From Enterococcus wangshanyuanii (GTDB taxonomy: Bacteria; Bacillota; Bacilli; Lactobacillales; Enterococcaceae), in contig NZ_CP021874.1 of NCBI RefSeq assembly GCF_002197645.1, forward strand, positions 496,001-560,000: a stretch of 64,000 nt of DNA. Reading direction: 5' to 3'. Numbering within the stretch: the stretch's first letter is position 1; every line of letters starts with the position of its first letter. The notes under the pieces were generated by a model that saw nothing but the letters and a program-made list of their open reading frames with translations, made no database searches and was not told the DNA's origin. Both the position numbers and the translations under genes were made by a program. Positions 1 through 8,475 of this stretch are shown piece after piece.

Positions 1-171
1 TTGATCCCGTTGATCGTGCTTCAGCTGGGATTAATGATCGCTGCGCTGGTTCATATTTTTCGTCACAAATCGTATCGGATGGGCAATCGGATACTTTGGG
101 GCATCATAAGCATTTTTATCAGCATTATTGGTCCAGTATTATATTTCACCTTAGGAAGAAGTGAAGAGTAG
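1..171 (+). CDS. PLDc_N-domain membrane protein, 3' part only
   Basis: The reading frame is open from base 1 and ends at TAG 169-171, so only the last 56 residues are visible. They contain two hydrophobic segments separated by a short basic loop (HIFRHKSYR) and end in GPVLYFTLGRSEE. This is the pattern of the phospholipase D N-terminal-like (PLDc_N) membrane domain, which despite its name is not catalytic. The stop overlaps the GTG start of the next ABC ATPase by one base, so the two genes are translationally coupled. The order PLDc_N, ABC ATPase, ABC-2 permease matches Bacillus yxlE-yxlF-yxlG. A role as an accessory subunit of that transporter is inference. Confidence 0.75.
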   Translation: MIPLIVLQLGLMIAALVHIFRHKSYRMGNRILWGIISIFISIIGPVLYFTLGRSEE

Positions 172-1079
172 TGGAGACATTAGCAATTAAAGGCTTATCG
201 AAAAGCTTCAATGGAAATAAAGTAATCGATGACATCTCTTTTACGCTTTCTGAAGGAGAGATTTTAGGCTTTATTGGCGCTAATGGTGCTGGTAAAACAA
301 CAACGATGAAAATGATCTTAGGCTTGTTGCCGGCAGATAGTGGTGAAATCTATGTGTGTGGTGAGAAAGTGTCATTTGGGCAAACCAAAACAAATCGTCA
401 TATCGGCTATCTGCCTGATGTACCAGAATTTTACGGTTACATGCGTCCAAAAGAATACTTACGGTTATGCGGTGAAATTGTCGGACTGGATTCAACAATG
501 TTAGATGAACGTATTGGAACATTACTGACATTAGTCGGGCTTTCAAAAAACAATAAAATCAGTGGGTTTTCCCGCGGGATGAAACAACGTCTAGGCATTG
601 CACAAGCGCTTTTGAATGAACCTAAGTTATTGATTCTTGATGAACCTACCTCCGCGCTTGATCCTATTGGCAGAAAAGAAATATTAGATTTGCTTAACCA
701 AGTCAAAGGAAAAACAACAGTCATTTTTTCTACTCATGTTCTTTCTGATGTAGAGCGTATTTGCGATAAAGTAGCGATTCTCGATCAAGGAAAAATCGCT
801 TTGCAGGGAAGTTTAGATGAGTTGCGTGACCAGCGTAGTTCACATTCTCTTTTGATTGAATTTTCATCATTAGAAAATAGGGATCGGCTTTTAGCGCTAA
901 CTGAATTATCGAAAGAAGACATTATCATAAAAGACCTTGTGATAACAATAAAGGTTGAACATCTTGAAAAGACACAACGTATGCTTTTAGATTTATTGTC
1001 TGAGCATGGTATTTTACCTCGTAAGCTTGAGGTATTGGAGCCAACTTTAGAAAGTTTATATATGGAGGTGGTCAAATGA
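171..1079 (+). CDS. ABC transporter ATP-binding protein (YxlF-like)
   Basis: This 302-residue cytoplasmic ATPase would power the permease encoded next. It has a Walker A motif GANGAGKTT near residue 38, a signature-like SRGMKQR near residue 135, Walker B LLILDEPTS near residue 153 and a switch histidine in FSTHVLSD. The C-terminal 80 residues are the variable extension usual in ABC-2 drug or antibiotic-type ATPases. I take the GTG at 171, which overlaps the previous stop as TAGTG; no closer ATG lies before the first beta strand. The stop overlaps the permease start by four bases (ATGA). The substrate cannot be told from sequence; immunity or antimicrobial-peptide export is a common role of this subfamily. 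Confidence 0.92.
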   Translation: METLAIKGLSKSFNGNKVIDDISFTLSEGEILGFIGANGAGKTTTMKMILGLLPADSGEIYVCGEKVSFGQTKTNRHIGYLPDVPEFYGYMRPKEYLRLCGEIVGLDSTMLDERIGTLLTLVGLSKNNKISGFSRGMKQRLGIAQALLNEPKLLILDEPTSALDPIGRKEILDLLNQVKGKTTVIFSTHVLSDVERICDKVAILDQGKIALQGSLDELRDQRSSHSLLIEFSSLENRDRLLALTELSKEDIIIKDLVITIKVEHLEKTQRMLLDLLSEHGILPRKLEVLEPTLESLYMEVVK

Positions 1080-1846
1080 GAGCCTTCATTGCTTTCACAA
1101 AAAAAGAGCTGGTCGAAAGTTTGCGAACGTATCGTTTTCCAGTACTTATCACTGTCTTTCTATTATTTGGGATGATGAGTCCGTTGTTTGCAAAACTGCT
1201 GCCAGAGATATTGAAAAGTTTAGGCGACGGGGGAGAAGGTGTTGTGATCAAAATGCCCGAACCAACGGCGATGGATTCATGGATGCAGTTTTTTAAAAAT
1301 GTCGGTCAAATGGGGATGCTGGTCTTGATCATAAGCTTTAGTGGAATCATGGCGAATGAACTGAGTAAAGGAACCTTGATCAATCTATTGACGAAAGGGA
1401 TGAAGCGGTCAACGATCATTTTGTCTAAGTTTTTCACGGCAAGTATGATTTGGTTAGTAAGCTATGGACTTTGTTTAATCGTTTGCTGGGGATATACGGA
1501 ATATTATTGGCCGTCTAACGGGTTAGAGAATGGTTTTCTCGCTTTTTCAGCTTTATGGCTATTTGGAGAATTGCTGATTGCTTTGTTGATTTTTGGCGGT
1601 ATTTTATTTGGAAAACTATCCGGCAGCTTGATTACGTGTTTAGGAGCTGTTGGTATCTTTAGTATAATCAGCTTGTTCCCAAGTCTACAAAAATACAACC
1701 CGATCGCACTTTCTGGCGATGCAGTGAATTTACTGAATGCTCAAAAAGTAGCTGCAGATTTTATACCAGCAATGATTATTTGTATTTTACTTACAGCAGC
1801 TATGCTCATTACATCAATCCTAATTTTCAATAAAAAACACGTATAG
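1076..1846 (+). CDS. ABC-2 type permease (YxlG-like)
   Basis: The 256-residue protein has about six predicted membrane segments: one near residues 21-40, then a large extracytoplasmic loop, then segments around 75-95, 108-130, 147-172, 177-197 and 229-250. This matches the ABC-2 permease topology in which the first loop is long. It starts with ATG inside the end of the ATPase gene (ATGA overlap) behind GGAGGTGG, so ATPase and permease are made together. It is the last gene of the yxlEFG-like cluster, and a hairpin terminator follows at 1905. The transported substrate is unknown. Confidence 0.85.
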   Translation: MRAFIAFTKKELVESLRTYRFPVLITVFLLFGMMSPLFAKLLPEILKSLGDGGEGVVIKMPEPTAMDSWMQFFKNVGQMGMLVLIISFSGIMANELSKGTLINLLTKGMKRSTIILSKFFTASMIWLVSYGLCLIVCWGYTEYYWPSNGLENGFLAFSALWLFGELLIALLIFGGILFGKLSGSLITCLGAVGIFSIISLFPSLQKYNPIALSGDAVNLLNAQKVAADFIPAMIICILLTAAMLITSILIFNKKHV

Positions 1847-1904
1847 TTTTGCCGCTGACTGTTTTTTATTCATGGAATCTGATTCTCGTTATTAAATAAT
1901 ATGA

Positions 1905-1949
1905 ATGGTTCAACTGGTAATTGCAGTTGGACCATTTTTGGTCTTTTTT
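1905..1949 (+). terminator. Rho-independent terminator after the ABC cluster
   Basis: A 12-bp stem (1905-1916 with 1924-1935, one G-T pair) with a 7-base loop is followed by a T-rich tract. It ends the transporter operon. The rest of the 1847-2148 gap is AT-rich, and I see no further gene or clear regulatory site in it. Confidence 0.8.
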
Positions 1950-2148
1950 CGCTGGTTATACGTAAATGAAACAAAATTTTGGGTTCAACAGTTCTCTCTT
2001 AAAAATCCACATAAAAAGACCAAAAAGAAGAGTCTAATTTTTGCTTAAGAAACAATAAAGAACGAAAAATAACACATCAAAAGAGTTAAAATGAAAGAGC
2101 TGAAACAAGACGATTTTCACCATAAAACAACCATCGGAGCGAACAACT

Positions 2149-3960
2149 ATGAAAAAAATCAAGCATTTTTTCAACAGTCATAACCTTTCAACTTTAAAAA
2201 ACCGCAAACGAGTAGGAGTCATTATTTTATTTTTGACTGTTCTTATTTTTTTGTTATTTACTGCCCGTTTATCATATATCTTGATCACTGGTAAGGTTGC
2301 TGGGAATTCTTTGGCCGAAAAGACGAAAGAACTGTATGAGGTTCACGAAACGCTTGAAGCGAAAAGAGGCTCGATTTTTGATAAGAATGGAAATGTCTTG
2401 GTGGAAGATTCAAGCGCTTTTTCTTTGTATGCGATTTTGGATGAAAATTATACAGATTTAGATGGAAAAAAGCTCTATGTGCAAGAGAAAGACTGGAATG
2501 CGATCGCTGATATTTTCCAAAAATATGTTGGGATCGAAAAAGATACAACATTAAAGCAATTAAAACCTAGTTTGAACGAGGATGGGGAACCAATCACTAC
2601 TGTGGAATTTGGAACGAATGGCAGGAATTTGAACTTTGAAACGAAACGACAAATTCAAGAAGCATTAGATGATCAAAAGATTTCAGGAATTTATTTTAAA
2701 GAAGAGAAAAAACGGAGCTATCAGGTTGGCAACTTTGCTTCATACTTTATTGGCTATACGCAGCAGGATGATCAAGGAAATGAGCAAGGTGTGATGGGGA
2801 TCGAAGAAGCCTATAATGACCAATTATCTGGAAAGAATGGTTCTAGAAGCTATGAAAAGAATTCGGCATTAGGCGATGTCAAGCCAGGAAGTGTAAAAGA
2901 AACCAAACGGGAAAATGGCAGTGATATTTATACGACGTTAGATAGCAACCTGCAATTCTATTTAGAGGAATTGATGGATAATGTCATGAACACATATCAG
3001 CCGGAGCATGTGACAGCTACACTTATGGAAGCAAAAACTGGAAATATTCTAGCCACATCACAACGCCCTTCTTTTGAACTGGACACAAGAAAAGGTTTGG
3101 ATGGTCCTAATCCACGCTGGACCAATATTTTGTTGGAGGAAGTTTACGAACCGGGGTCGACTATGAAAAGTATGATGGTCGCAAGTGCTTTACAAGAACA
3201 TAAATTTGATGAAAATGAACAGTTTGCTTCGGGTGCTATCAAGATCGATGATACGAAAATCAGTGATTGGAATAATGGTGTGGGCGAAGGGAATATGACA
3301 TTTAGACAAGGGTTAGCGTGGTCAAGTAATGTTGGGATGGTCACACTTCAAGAACGGATGCCGGAACTATGGCAAGACTATTTAACCAAGTTTGGTTTTG
3401 GAGAGTCGACGAATTTCGGATTATCTGGTGAAGCCACTGGAGAGATTCAGAATAAAACAACAGTCGATCGAGCGATGACATCTTATGGACAGGGAATTTC
3501 AGTGACTCATATGCAGATGCTGCAAGCCTACACAGCGATTGCTAACGATGGACAGATGTTGAAACCAACTATCATCAGTCGTGTTGTTTCTTCAAATGGT
3601 GAAGAAAAGCAGAGTGAGCCTCAAGTGGTCGGAACACCAATTTCGAGTGAAACCGCCTCAAAAGTATTGGAATACATGAAAGATGTAACAACAGATCCTA
3701 AATATGGCATGGGTAAGGAATATGCGATCGATGGTCTAAATGTATCTGCTAAAACTGGAACAGCAGAGTTTTTTGAAAACGGCGCATATCAGACACAAGA
3801 CTATTTGCATTCTGTTGTAACGATCACACCAACGGAAGACCCTAAATACATTTTTTATATGACACTAAAAAAACCAGTATTAAATGGCACTTCAGCAAAT
3901 ACCATTATTTCAGAAGTAGCCAATAATCTAGTCAAGCGGGCCATGGTTGCCCAGAAATAA
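2149..3960 (+). CDS. Class B penicillin-binding protein (peptidoglycan transpeptidase), PBP2x-like
   Basis: This 603-residue membrane-anchored D,D-transpeptidase would cross-link peptidoglycan outside the membrane. It has a cytoplasmic basic N-terminus, one membrane anchor (about 22-47), the class B dimerisation motif AKRGSIFDKNG (71-81), and the three penicillin-binding motifs: STMK with Ser337, SSN (392-394) and KTG (535-537). There is no glycosyltransferase domain, and it stops soon after the transpeptidase fold, with no PASTA repeats. The position is outside a division (dcw) gene cluster: the left neighbour is an ABC transporter and rqcH is convergent on the right. It may be an extra or specialised class B enzyme. 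Whether it contributes to beta-lactam tolerance cannot be judged from sequence. Confidence 0.9.
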   Translation: MKKIKHFFNSHNLSTLKNRKRVGVIILFLTVLIFLLFTARLSYILITGKVAGNSLAEKTKELYEVHETLEAKRGSIFDKNGNVLVEDSSAFSLYAILDENYTDLDGKKLYVQEKDWNAIADIFQKYVGIEKDTTLKQLKPSLNEDGEPITTVEFGTNGRNLNFETKRQIQEALDDQKISGIYFKEEKKRSYQVGNFASYFIGYTQQDDQGNEQGVMGIEEAYNDQLSGKNGSRSYEKNSALGDVKPGSVKETKRENGSDIYTTLDSNLQFYLEELMDNVMNTYQPEHVTATLMEAKTGNILATSQRPSFELDTRKGLDGPNPRWTNILLEEVYEPGSTMKSMMVASALQEHKFDENEQFASGAIKIDDTKISDWNNGVGEGNMTFRQGLAWSSNVGMVTLQERMPELWQDYLTKFGFGESTNFGLSGEATGEIQNKTTVDRAMTSYGQGISVTHMQMLQAYTAIANDGQMLKPTIISRVVSSNGEEKQSEPQVVGTPISSETASKVLEYMKDVTTDPKYGMGKEYAIDGLNVSAKTGTAEFFENGAYQTQDYLHSVVTITPTEDPKYIFYMTLKKPVLNGTSANTIISEVANNLVKRAMVAQK

Positions 3961-3962
3961 AA

Positions 3963-4011
3963 CAAAAAGAGGTATAAATTCGCATTGTAAGCGAACTTAT
4001 ACCTCTTTTTG
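3963..4011. terminator. Bidirectional terminator between the PBP gene and rqcH
   Basis: A near-perfect stem of about 20 bp (3963-3983 with 3991-4011) is flanked by an A-run on the left and a T-run on the right. It can therefore stop transcription from both convergent genes. Confidence 0.85.
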
Positions 4012-4040
4012 TTTTATTAAATTTGGTCATGGCTATAAAA

Positions 4041-5747
4041 TTATTTACTATTGTTTTCTTTCAATTTTCTTATTGAATCTTCTTCCGGTGTAACATAAAG
4101 TGTTTTTTGATTTTCATAGATAACATACCCTGGTTTAGCGCCATTAGGTTTATGCACGTATTTCACCTGAACATAATCGACAGGGACTTGAGCAGATAAA
4201 CGATATTTAGAGTAATAAGCCGCTAACATCGCAGCCTCAAGTAATGTGGTTTCAGATGGATCTGTATCCTTGATGATCACGTGTGAACCGGGAATATCTT
4301 TTGCATGGAGCCAAATATCTGTTTTCTTAGCAGAGCGAAGAGTCAATTGATCATTTTGAAGATTATTACGTCCAACTAAAATCAATGCTCCATCGCTAGA
4401 ATAAAATTCTTCTGGTTTACTTTGTTTTGTTTGTTTTTGTTTTTTAGCTGCGCGTTTTTTGATATAGCCTTGTTCAATCAATTCTTCACGAATCAAATCA
4501 ATATCCATTGGGCCTGCAATTTCCAACTGCGCTAAAACAGATTCTAAATAACCAACTTCTTGTGTAGCCTGTTCAATTTGACGATGAACGATTTTGACCG
4601 CATTTTTAAGCTTTTGGTATTTTTGGAAATATTTTTGGGCATTTTGATTGGGACTTAAAGCAGGATTCAACTTTATTTTTAATGGTTTGTCTTCCTCGTA
4701 ATAATTCGGCAATTCTACAAACTCAGCTCCTTTAGGAACTTGTGACATAAAGGTTGTCAATAATTCGCCATCTCGGCGGTAGTTTTCAGCAAGTTCAGTA
4801 TCAGCCAATGTTTGTTGAAGCTTTAGAATTTTTGTTTGATTACGTTTTAGCTCATTATCAAGTTTGTGGATTAGTTCTCCACCTTGTTGTTTTACACGAT
4901 CCTTCTCAGCTTTACCGCCATAAAAAGCATCAAGTAATTCACTCAGAGTTTGGTAAGTCGTTTTTGTTCCTTCAAGTGAGTTAAATGGCAAAGGAGTAAA
5001 GTATTCTTTTTTCTCAGTTGTCGTCAACGTAGGGGTAGTTTTACTTAAAAGATCGGACCAGAAGGCTTCCCAAACGAGCATTTTTTCATTCGGCCGTTCA
5101 TTTAAACGATAGACAAGCTCATCTGCTGTATCTCTACCTAAGCCTTGAAAGTGTGATTGAAGGTATTGGCCATCCAAAACAGCGGCTTGAGATAAAATCG
5201 CAAACACTTTTTCTTTACGTGCAGAAAAAGGATCTTGAGATTCTTGTTTGGGCGGATCGATATAGTCAACACCAGGAAGCAAGGAACGATAGCTATTTTG
5301 CGAACTGCCGATATGCTTGATCGCATCTAGAATTCTTCCATTTTCTTTATTCATCAAAATGATCGTACTGTGTCTACCCATCAATTCAACGATCAAAACA
5401 ATATTTTGTAGATCACCAAGCTCATCTCTTTTTGTAAAAGTAAAATGGACGACTCGATCGTTATCGACCTGATGGATCTGTTCTAAAATCGCCCCTTCCA
5501 AAAACTTACGCAACATCATTACGAAATTAGGAGGTGTATCCGGATTTGCATACGCAATATCGGTCAACTGGATCCGTGCATAACTCGGATGAGCAGATAA
5601 AAGTAATTTATGATTTTTCCCTTTTGATCGTATAACTAAAACAATTTCATTTTCATAAGGCTGATGAATTTTAGAAATTCGGCCTGTTACTAAGGCATCA
5701 GATAATTCTGAAACCATGGTATGTGTAAATACGCCATCAAATGACAT
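4041..5747 (-). CDS. rqcH: RqcH-type NFACT protein (ribosome quality control; fibronectin-binding A family)
   Basis: The family binds stalled 50S subunits carrying peptidyl-tRNA and adds C-terminal alanine tails; enterococcal and streptococcal homologues were first described as fibronectin-binding proteins (PavA/FbpA/EfbA). The protein has an N-terminal NFACT-N region beginning SFDGVFTHTMVSEL, a long coiled-coil middle (about 270-430), and a C-terminal NFACT-R domain with DIWLHAKDIPGSHVII. I chose the ATG at 5747 (568 residues) over the one two codons upstream, because the ribosome-binding site GAGGG directly abuts the upstream ATG and has normal spacing only for the second. It is a single-gene unit with a shared terminator at its 3' end. 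Confidence 0.92.
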   Translation of the reverse strand: MSFDGVFTHTMVSELSDALVTGRISKIHQPYENEIVLVIRSKGKNHKLLLSAHPSYARIQLTDIAYANPDTPPNFVMMLRKFLEGAILEQIHQVDNDRVVHFTFTKRDELGDLQNIVLIVELMGRHSTIILMNKENGRILDAIKHIGSSQNSYRSLLPGVDYIDPPKQESQDPFSARKEKVFAILSQAAVLDGQYLQSHFQGLGRDTADELVYRLNERPNEKMLVWEAFWSDLLSKTTPTLTTTEKKEYFTPLPFNSLEGTKTTYQTLSELLDAFYGGKAEKDRVKQQGGELIHKLDNELKRNQTKILKLQQTLADTELAENYRRDGELLTTFMSQVPKGAEFVELPNYYEEDKPLKIKLNPALSPNQNAQKYFQKYQKLKNAVKIVHRQIEQATQEVGYLESVLAQLEIAGPMDIDLIREELIEQGYIKKRAAKKQKQTKQSKPEEFYSSDGALILVGRNNLQNDQLTLRSAKKTDIWLHAKDIPGSHVIIKDTDPSETTLLEAAMLAAYYSKYRLSAQVPVDYVQVKYVHKPNGAKPGYVIYENQKTLYVTPEEDSIRKLKENNSK

Positions 5748-5952
5748 AAACATCCCTCAATTCTATAAACATAATAGTACTATTATAACGGAGTTCTTTT
5801 TATTTATAAAGGAAGTGAGAAATAAAACATAAAAAATCGAATAGGCTAGACATGAATCAGTAAATGTCTGCGTATTTTTCAAATGTTTAGTATAATGAAT
5901 GGAGTACCAATTTTTAATCAGCAAATGGCTTTTATTACAAGGAGGCAGAAGT

Positions 5953-6897
5953 ATGGTAAAAAGATTGATCAGTGCAAGCTACAGTGATGTTGCTAAGATG
6001 ACTGCAAAGGAGTTGAAACAGTCCATCAAAGCAAGCGAAGGGCGGACGATCCTTTCAGAGAATGTTGTGGCCGCATCACCACAGGCAGGAGATATCAGTA
6101 ATGCAGAGGTGGCTGCAGCATTTGGAGCAGATTTGATTTTACTGAATTTATTCGACTGTTTTAATCCGATCGTACAAGGGATTCCTGGAATGTCGATTGA
6201 AGAGGTGATGAACTATTGGCAGCATCCAGAAGAAAATCAAATCAACCCAATTCCGATCTTGAAAAAATTGATTGGGCGTCCAGTGGGTGTGAATTTGGAG
6301 CCTGTAGATGAGTCTTCACAAATGTTTAGTGAAAAATTAGAAATTGCTAAAGGACGTACTAGCTCAAAAGAAACGATTCAACGAGCAGAAGAGATGGGCG
6401 TTGATTTTATCTGTTTAACAGGAAATCCTGGAACAGGTGTGACAAATGCTGAAATTGCTAAAGCAGTAAAAATAGCGAAGGAAAACTTTTCTGGGTTGAT
6501 CATTGCAGGAAAAATGCACAGTGCTGGTTCAGATGAGCCGGTTGTTTCTACCGAAGCAGTAGAAGCATATACTAAAGCAGGGGCAGATATTTTACTATTA
6601 CCGGCAGTTGGAACGGTTCAAGGATTTTCTGAAGAAGATATGAAGGCAGCTATTGCTATTGCCAAAAAATACGATTTATTAACAATGTCAGCGATTGGTA
6701 CGAGTCAAGAAAGTGCCAGTAAAGAAACGATTCGTCAAATTGCTTTGCTGAATAAGATCTGCGGAGTAGATATCCAGCATATTGGAGATGCAGGATATGG
6801 TGGATTAGCTCCAGCTGAAAATATTTATGAAATGTCACTAGCTATTAGAGGAATGCGGCATACGATCAATCGTATGGCTCGTTCAGTTAATCGATAG
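5953..6897 (+). CDS. TIM-barrel protein of unknown function (DUF7916-like; often labelled HAD-like hydrolase)
   Basis: The 314-residue protein has alternating beta and alpha segments typical of a TIM barrel, with conserved-looking turns LSENVVAASP, GRPVGVNLEP, CLTGNPGTGV, AGKMHSAGSDE and LLPAVGTVQGFSEED. The C-terminal third has a glycine-rich IGDAGYGGLAPAENI that could bind phosphate. It lacks the DxD motif of true HAD enzymes, so the common HAD-like label is doubtful. The start is the ATG at 5953 behind a strong AAGGAGG at 5939; the reading frame extends upstream to 5899 but has no ribosome-binding site there. It stands alone between two terminators, with a TATAAT at 5891-5896. Substrate and pathway are unknown. 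Confidence 0.75.
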   Translation: MVKRLISASYSDVAKMTAKELKQSIKASEGRTILSENVVAASPQAGDISNAEVAAAFGADLILLNLFDCFNPIVQGIPGMSIEEVMNYWQHPEENQINPIPILKKLIGRPVGVNLEPVDESSQMFSEKLEIAKGRTSSKETIQRAEEMGVDFICLTGNPGTGVTNAEIAKAVKIAKENFSGLIIAGKMHSAGSDEPVVSTEAVEAYTKAGADILLLPAVGTVQGFSEEDMKAAIAIAKKYDLLTMSAIGTSQESASKETIRQIALLNKICGVDIQHIGDAGYGGLAPAENIYEMSLAIRGMRHTINRMARSVNR

Positions 6898-6933
6898 AGA
6901 ACAGGAATGCGTTAAGCGTACGATTCGAGTAAA

Positions 6934-6972
6934 AAAACAGGACAAAACGGTTTATTCGTTTTGTCCTGTTTT
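6934..6972. terminator. Bidirectional terminator
   Basis: A 16-bp perfect stem (6934-6949 with 6957-6972) has A- and T-runs on its two sides. It separates the plus-strand TIM-barrel gene from the convergent MetE-like gene. Confidence 0.88.
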
Positions 6973-6977
6973 TGTGT

Positions 6978-8096
6978 TTATGCGTCCGCCCAAACAGTTT
7001 CAGCGATTGTTTTAACAAGCGCGATTTTTTCCCATTGTTCTTCTTCTGTTAAATGATTTCCTTCGTGGGTTGACGCGAAGCCGCATTGCGGAGACAAGCA
7101 AATTTGCTCTAAAGGTACATATTGGCTTGCTTCTTTGATTCGAGCAATAATCGCCTCAGAACTTTCTAAGTTTCCTGTTTTTGTTGTGATCAAGCCTAAG
7201 ACGATTCGCTGATCGTGTAATTTTTCTAATGGTTCAAATCCGCCAGAACGCTCATCATCATACTCTAAAAAGAAGCCATCGAATGCTTGGATCGAAAAGA
7301 GGTTTTTGGCAATTGTTTCATAAGAGCCATTATAGAGCCAATGAGACTGGAAGTTTCCTTTACAAAAATGGAAGGTAACAGCTAAATCAGCCGGCTTTTT
7401 AGCTAATACCTGTTCGGTTACTTCCTGAAAATCTTGGAGTAATTGATCCGGATTCAAGCCATTCGCTTTGATCATTTCACGGAAACGTTCATCAAACAAC
7501 CCGCCCCAACTGGTATCATCCAATTGCAAGTATCGACAGCCTGCATCATAGAACGCTTGGATCGCATCTTGATACGTTTTGATCAAGTCTTGTTTGAATG
7601 CAGCCAAAGAATCATAGATCGGATTTTCATTATATTGTTTTGATAAGATCAATGAGTCTAGAAAAATCATATTCGGACCAGGGATCGTTTGTTTAGCCAA
7701 AAGTGGTGCTGCATGGCGTTGAGTAAAACGAAAATGATCAAGAAACGGGTGGTCTTGCGAAAAAGAGAGTGGACCACTGACAAATGTCCCTTGAGCTTCC
7801 GTTGTAATACCAAAAGCCGTTGTTTCAAAATCAAAAACAGTGATCCCATTCAATCCCGCAATAAAATCTAAATGCCACCAGCGACGACGAAATTCACCGT
7901 CTGTTACAGCTAAAAGACCTGCTTCTTTTTGCTTGTTTATCAATTTGATGATTTCTTGATCTTCGATTTCAGTTAGCTTTTCTTTTGAGATCGTTCCATC
8001 AGCAAAAGCTTGACGGGCTTCTTTCAAAGGCGCTGTACGTAAAAAGCTACCAACGATATCATAGCGAAAAGGGATTTTTTTAGTGTTGTTTGTCAT
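6978..8096 (-). CDS. Core-MetE methyltransferase (cobalamin-independent methionine synthase family, YxjG/YxjH-like)
   Basis: The 372-residue cytoplasmic protein corresponds to the catalytic C-terminal barrel of MetE without the N-terminal duplicated half. The zinc ligands are visible: HFC in VTFHFCKGNF, the glutamate of FFLEYDDERSGG, and the cysteine of LSPQCGFAST. It starts RYDIVGSFLRT, typical of the YxjG/YxjH group. The family transfers a methyl group to a thiol, normally homocysteine, to make methionine, but short members use methyl donors that differ from full MetE, so the exact donor is open. The gene lies behind a T-box leader with an AUG specifier codon, which links it to methionine supply. 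The start ATG at 8096 follows GGAGGAAT. Confidence 0.88.
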   Translation of the reverse strand: MTNNTKKIPFRYDIVGSFLRTAPLKEARQAFADGTISKEKLTEIEDQEIIKLINKQKEAGLLAVTDGEFRRRWWHLDFIAGLNGITVFDFETTAFGITTEAQGTFVSGPLSFSQDHPFLDHFRFTQRHAAPLLAKQTIPGPNMIFLDSLILSKQYNENPIYDSLAAFKQDLIKTYQDAIQAFYDAGCRYLQLDDTSWGGLFDERFREMIKANGLNPDQLLQDFQEVTEQVLAKKPADLAVTFHFCKGNFQSHWLYNGSYETIAKNLFSIQAFDGFFLEYDDERSGGFEPLEKLHDQRIVLGLITTKTGNLESSEAIIARIKEASQYVPLEQICLSPQCGFASTHEGNHLTEEEQWEKIALVKTIAETVWADA

Positions 8097-8140
8097 AATA
8101 ATTCCTCCATTATTTTAGTTTAGTCTATTGAAAAATACAA

Positions 8141-8426
8141 AAAAGCCCTGTACTTTTTTCAAAGTAAAGGGCGAATGCTCGCGTTACCACCTTTATTTTG
8201 GAAACCTCTCACAAGATTTCCCTCAACCAGGTACAGAATCAATTCTTCCGTACCATTGCACTATATTGGGCGCACCCAGAATATGCTTACCGCGGCTCAC
8301 ATATTCTTACGAAAAGATCATTTTCCTGTAATAGCAAATTATCTCATTTCAGCTACCGAGACTCTCTAATCAATTTTCTAAAAAACAGTACTCTTCTTTT
8401 CATCGTATTTTAATTTATTCATTATT
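8141..8426 (-). promoter_or_regulatory. T-box riboswitch, methionine (AUG) specifier
   Basis: Read on the minus strand, the leader shows the conserved T-box sequence AGGTGGTAACGCGAG (8192-8178), in which TGGT can pair with the ACCA end of uncharged tRNA. A GC-rich terminator stem and T-run follow at 8174-8141. Stem I closes with GAAAAGA pairing TCTTTTC; inside it are an AGTA motif and, opposite, GAAA followed by ATG at 8321-8319 and a purine, which fits a Met specifier. Uncharged tRNA-Met would stabilise the antiterminator and switch on the MetE-like gene. The stem boundaries were drawn by eye. Confidence 0.88.
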
Positions 8427-8432
8427 AATGAA

Positions 8433-8461
8433 AGTATAGGCTAGGTAAAAATGTTTGTCAA
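8433..8461 (-). promoter_or_regulatory. Promoter of the T-box leader
   Basis: On the minus strand, TTGACA (8461-8456), a 17-base spacer and TATACT (8438-8433) form a near-consensus sigma-A promoter about 30 bases upstream of stem I. Confidence 0.85.
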
Positions 8462-8475
8462 CAGCTGCTCATGAT

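Noticed and set aside
8128..8413. Three overlapping plus-strand open frames of 60-70 codons
   Set aside because: They lie in the T-box leader and its terminator on the opposite strand, have no ribosome-binding sites, and mirror the structured RNA.
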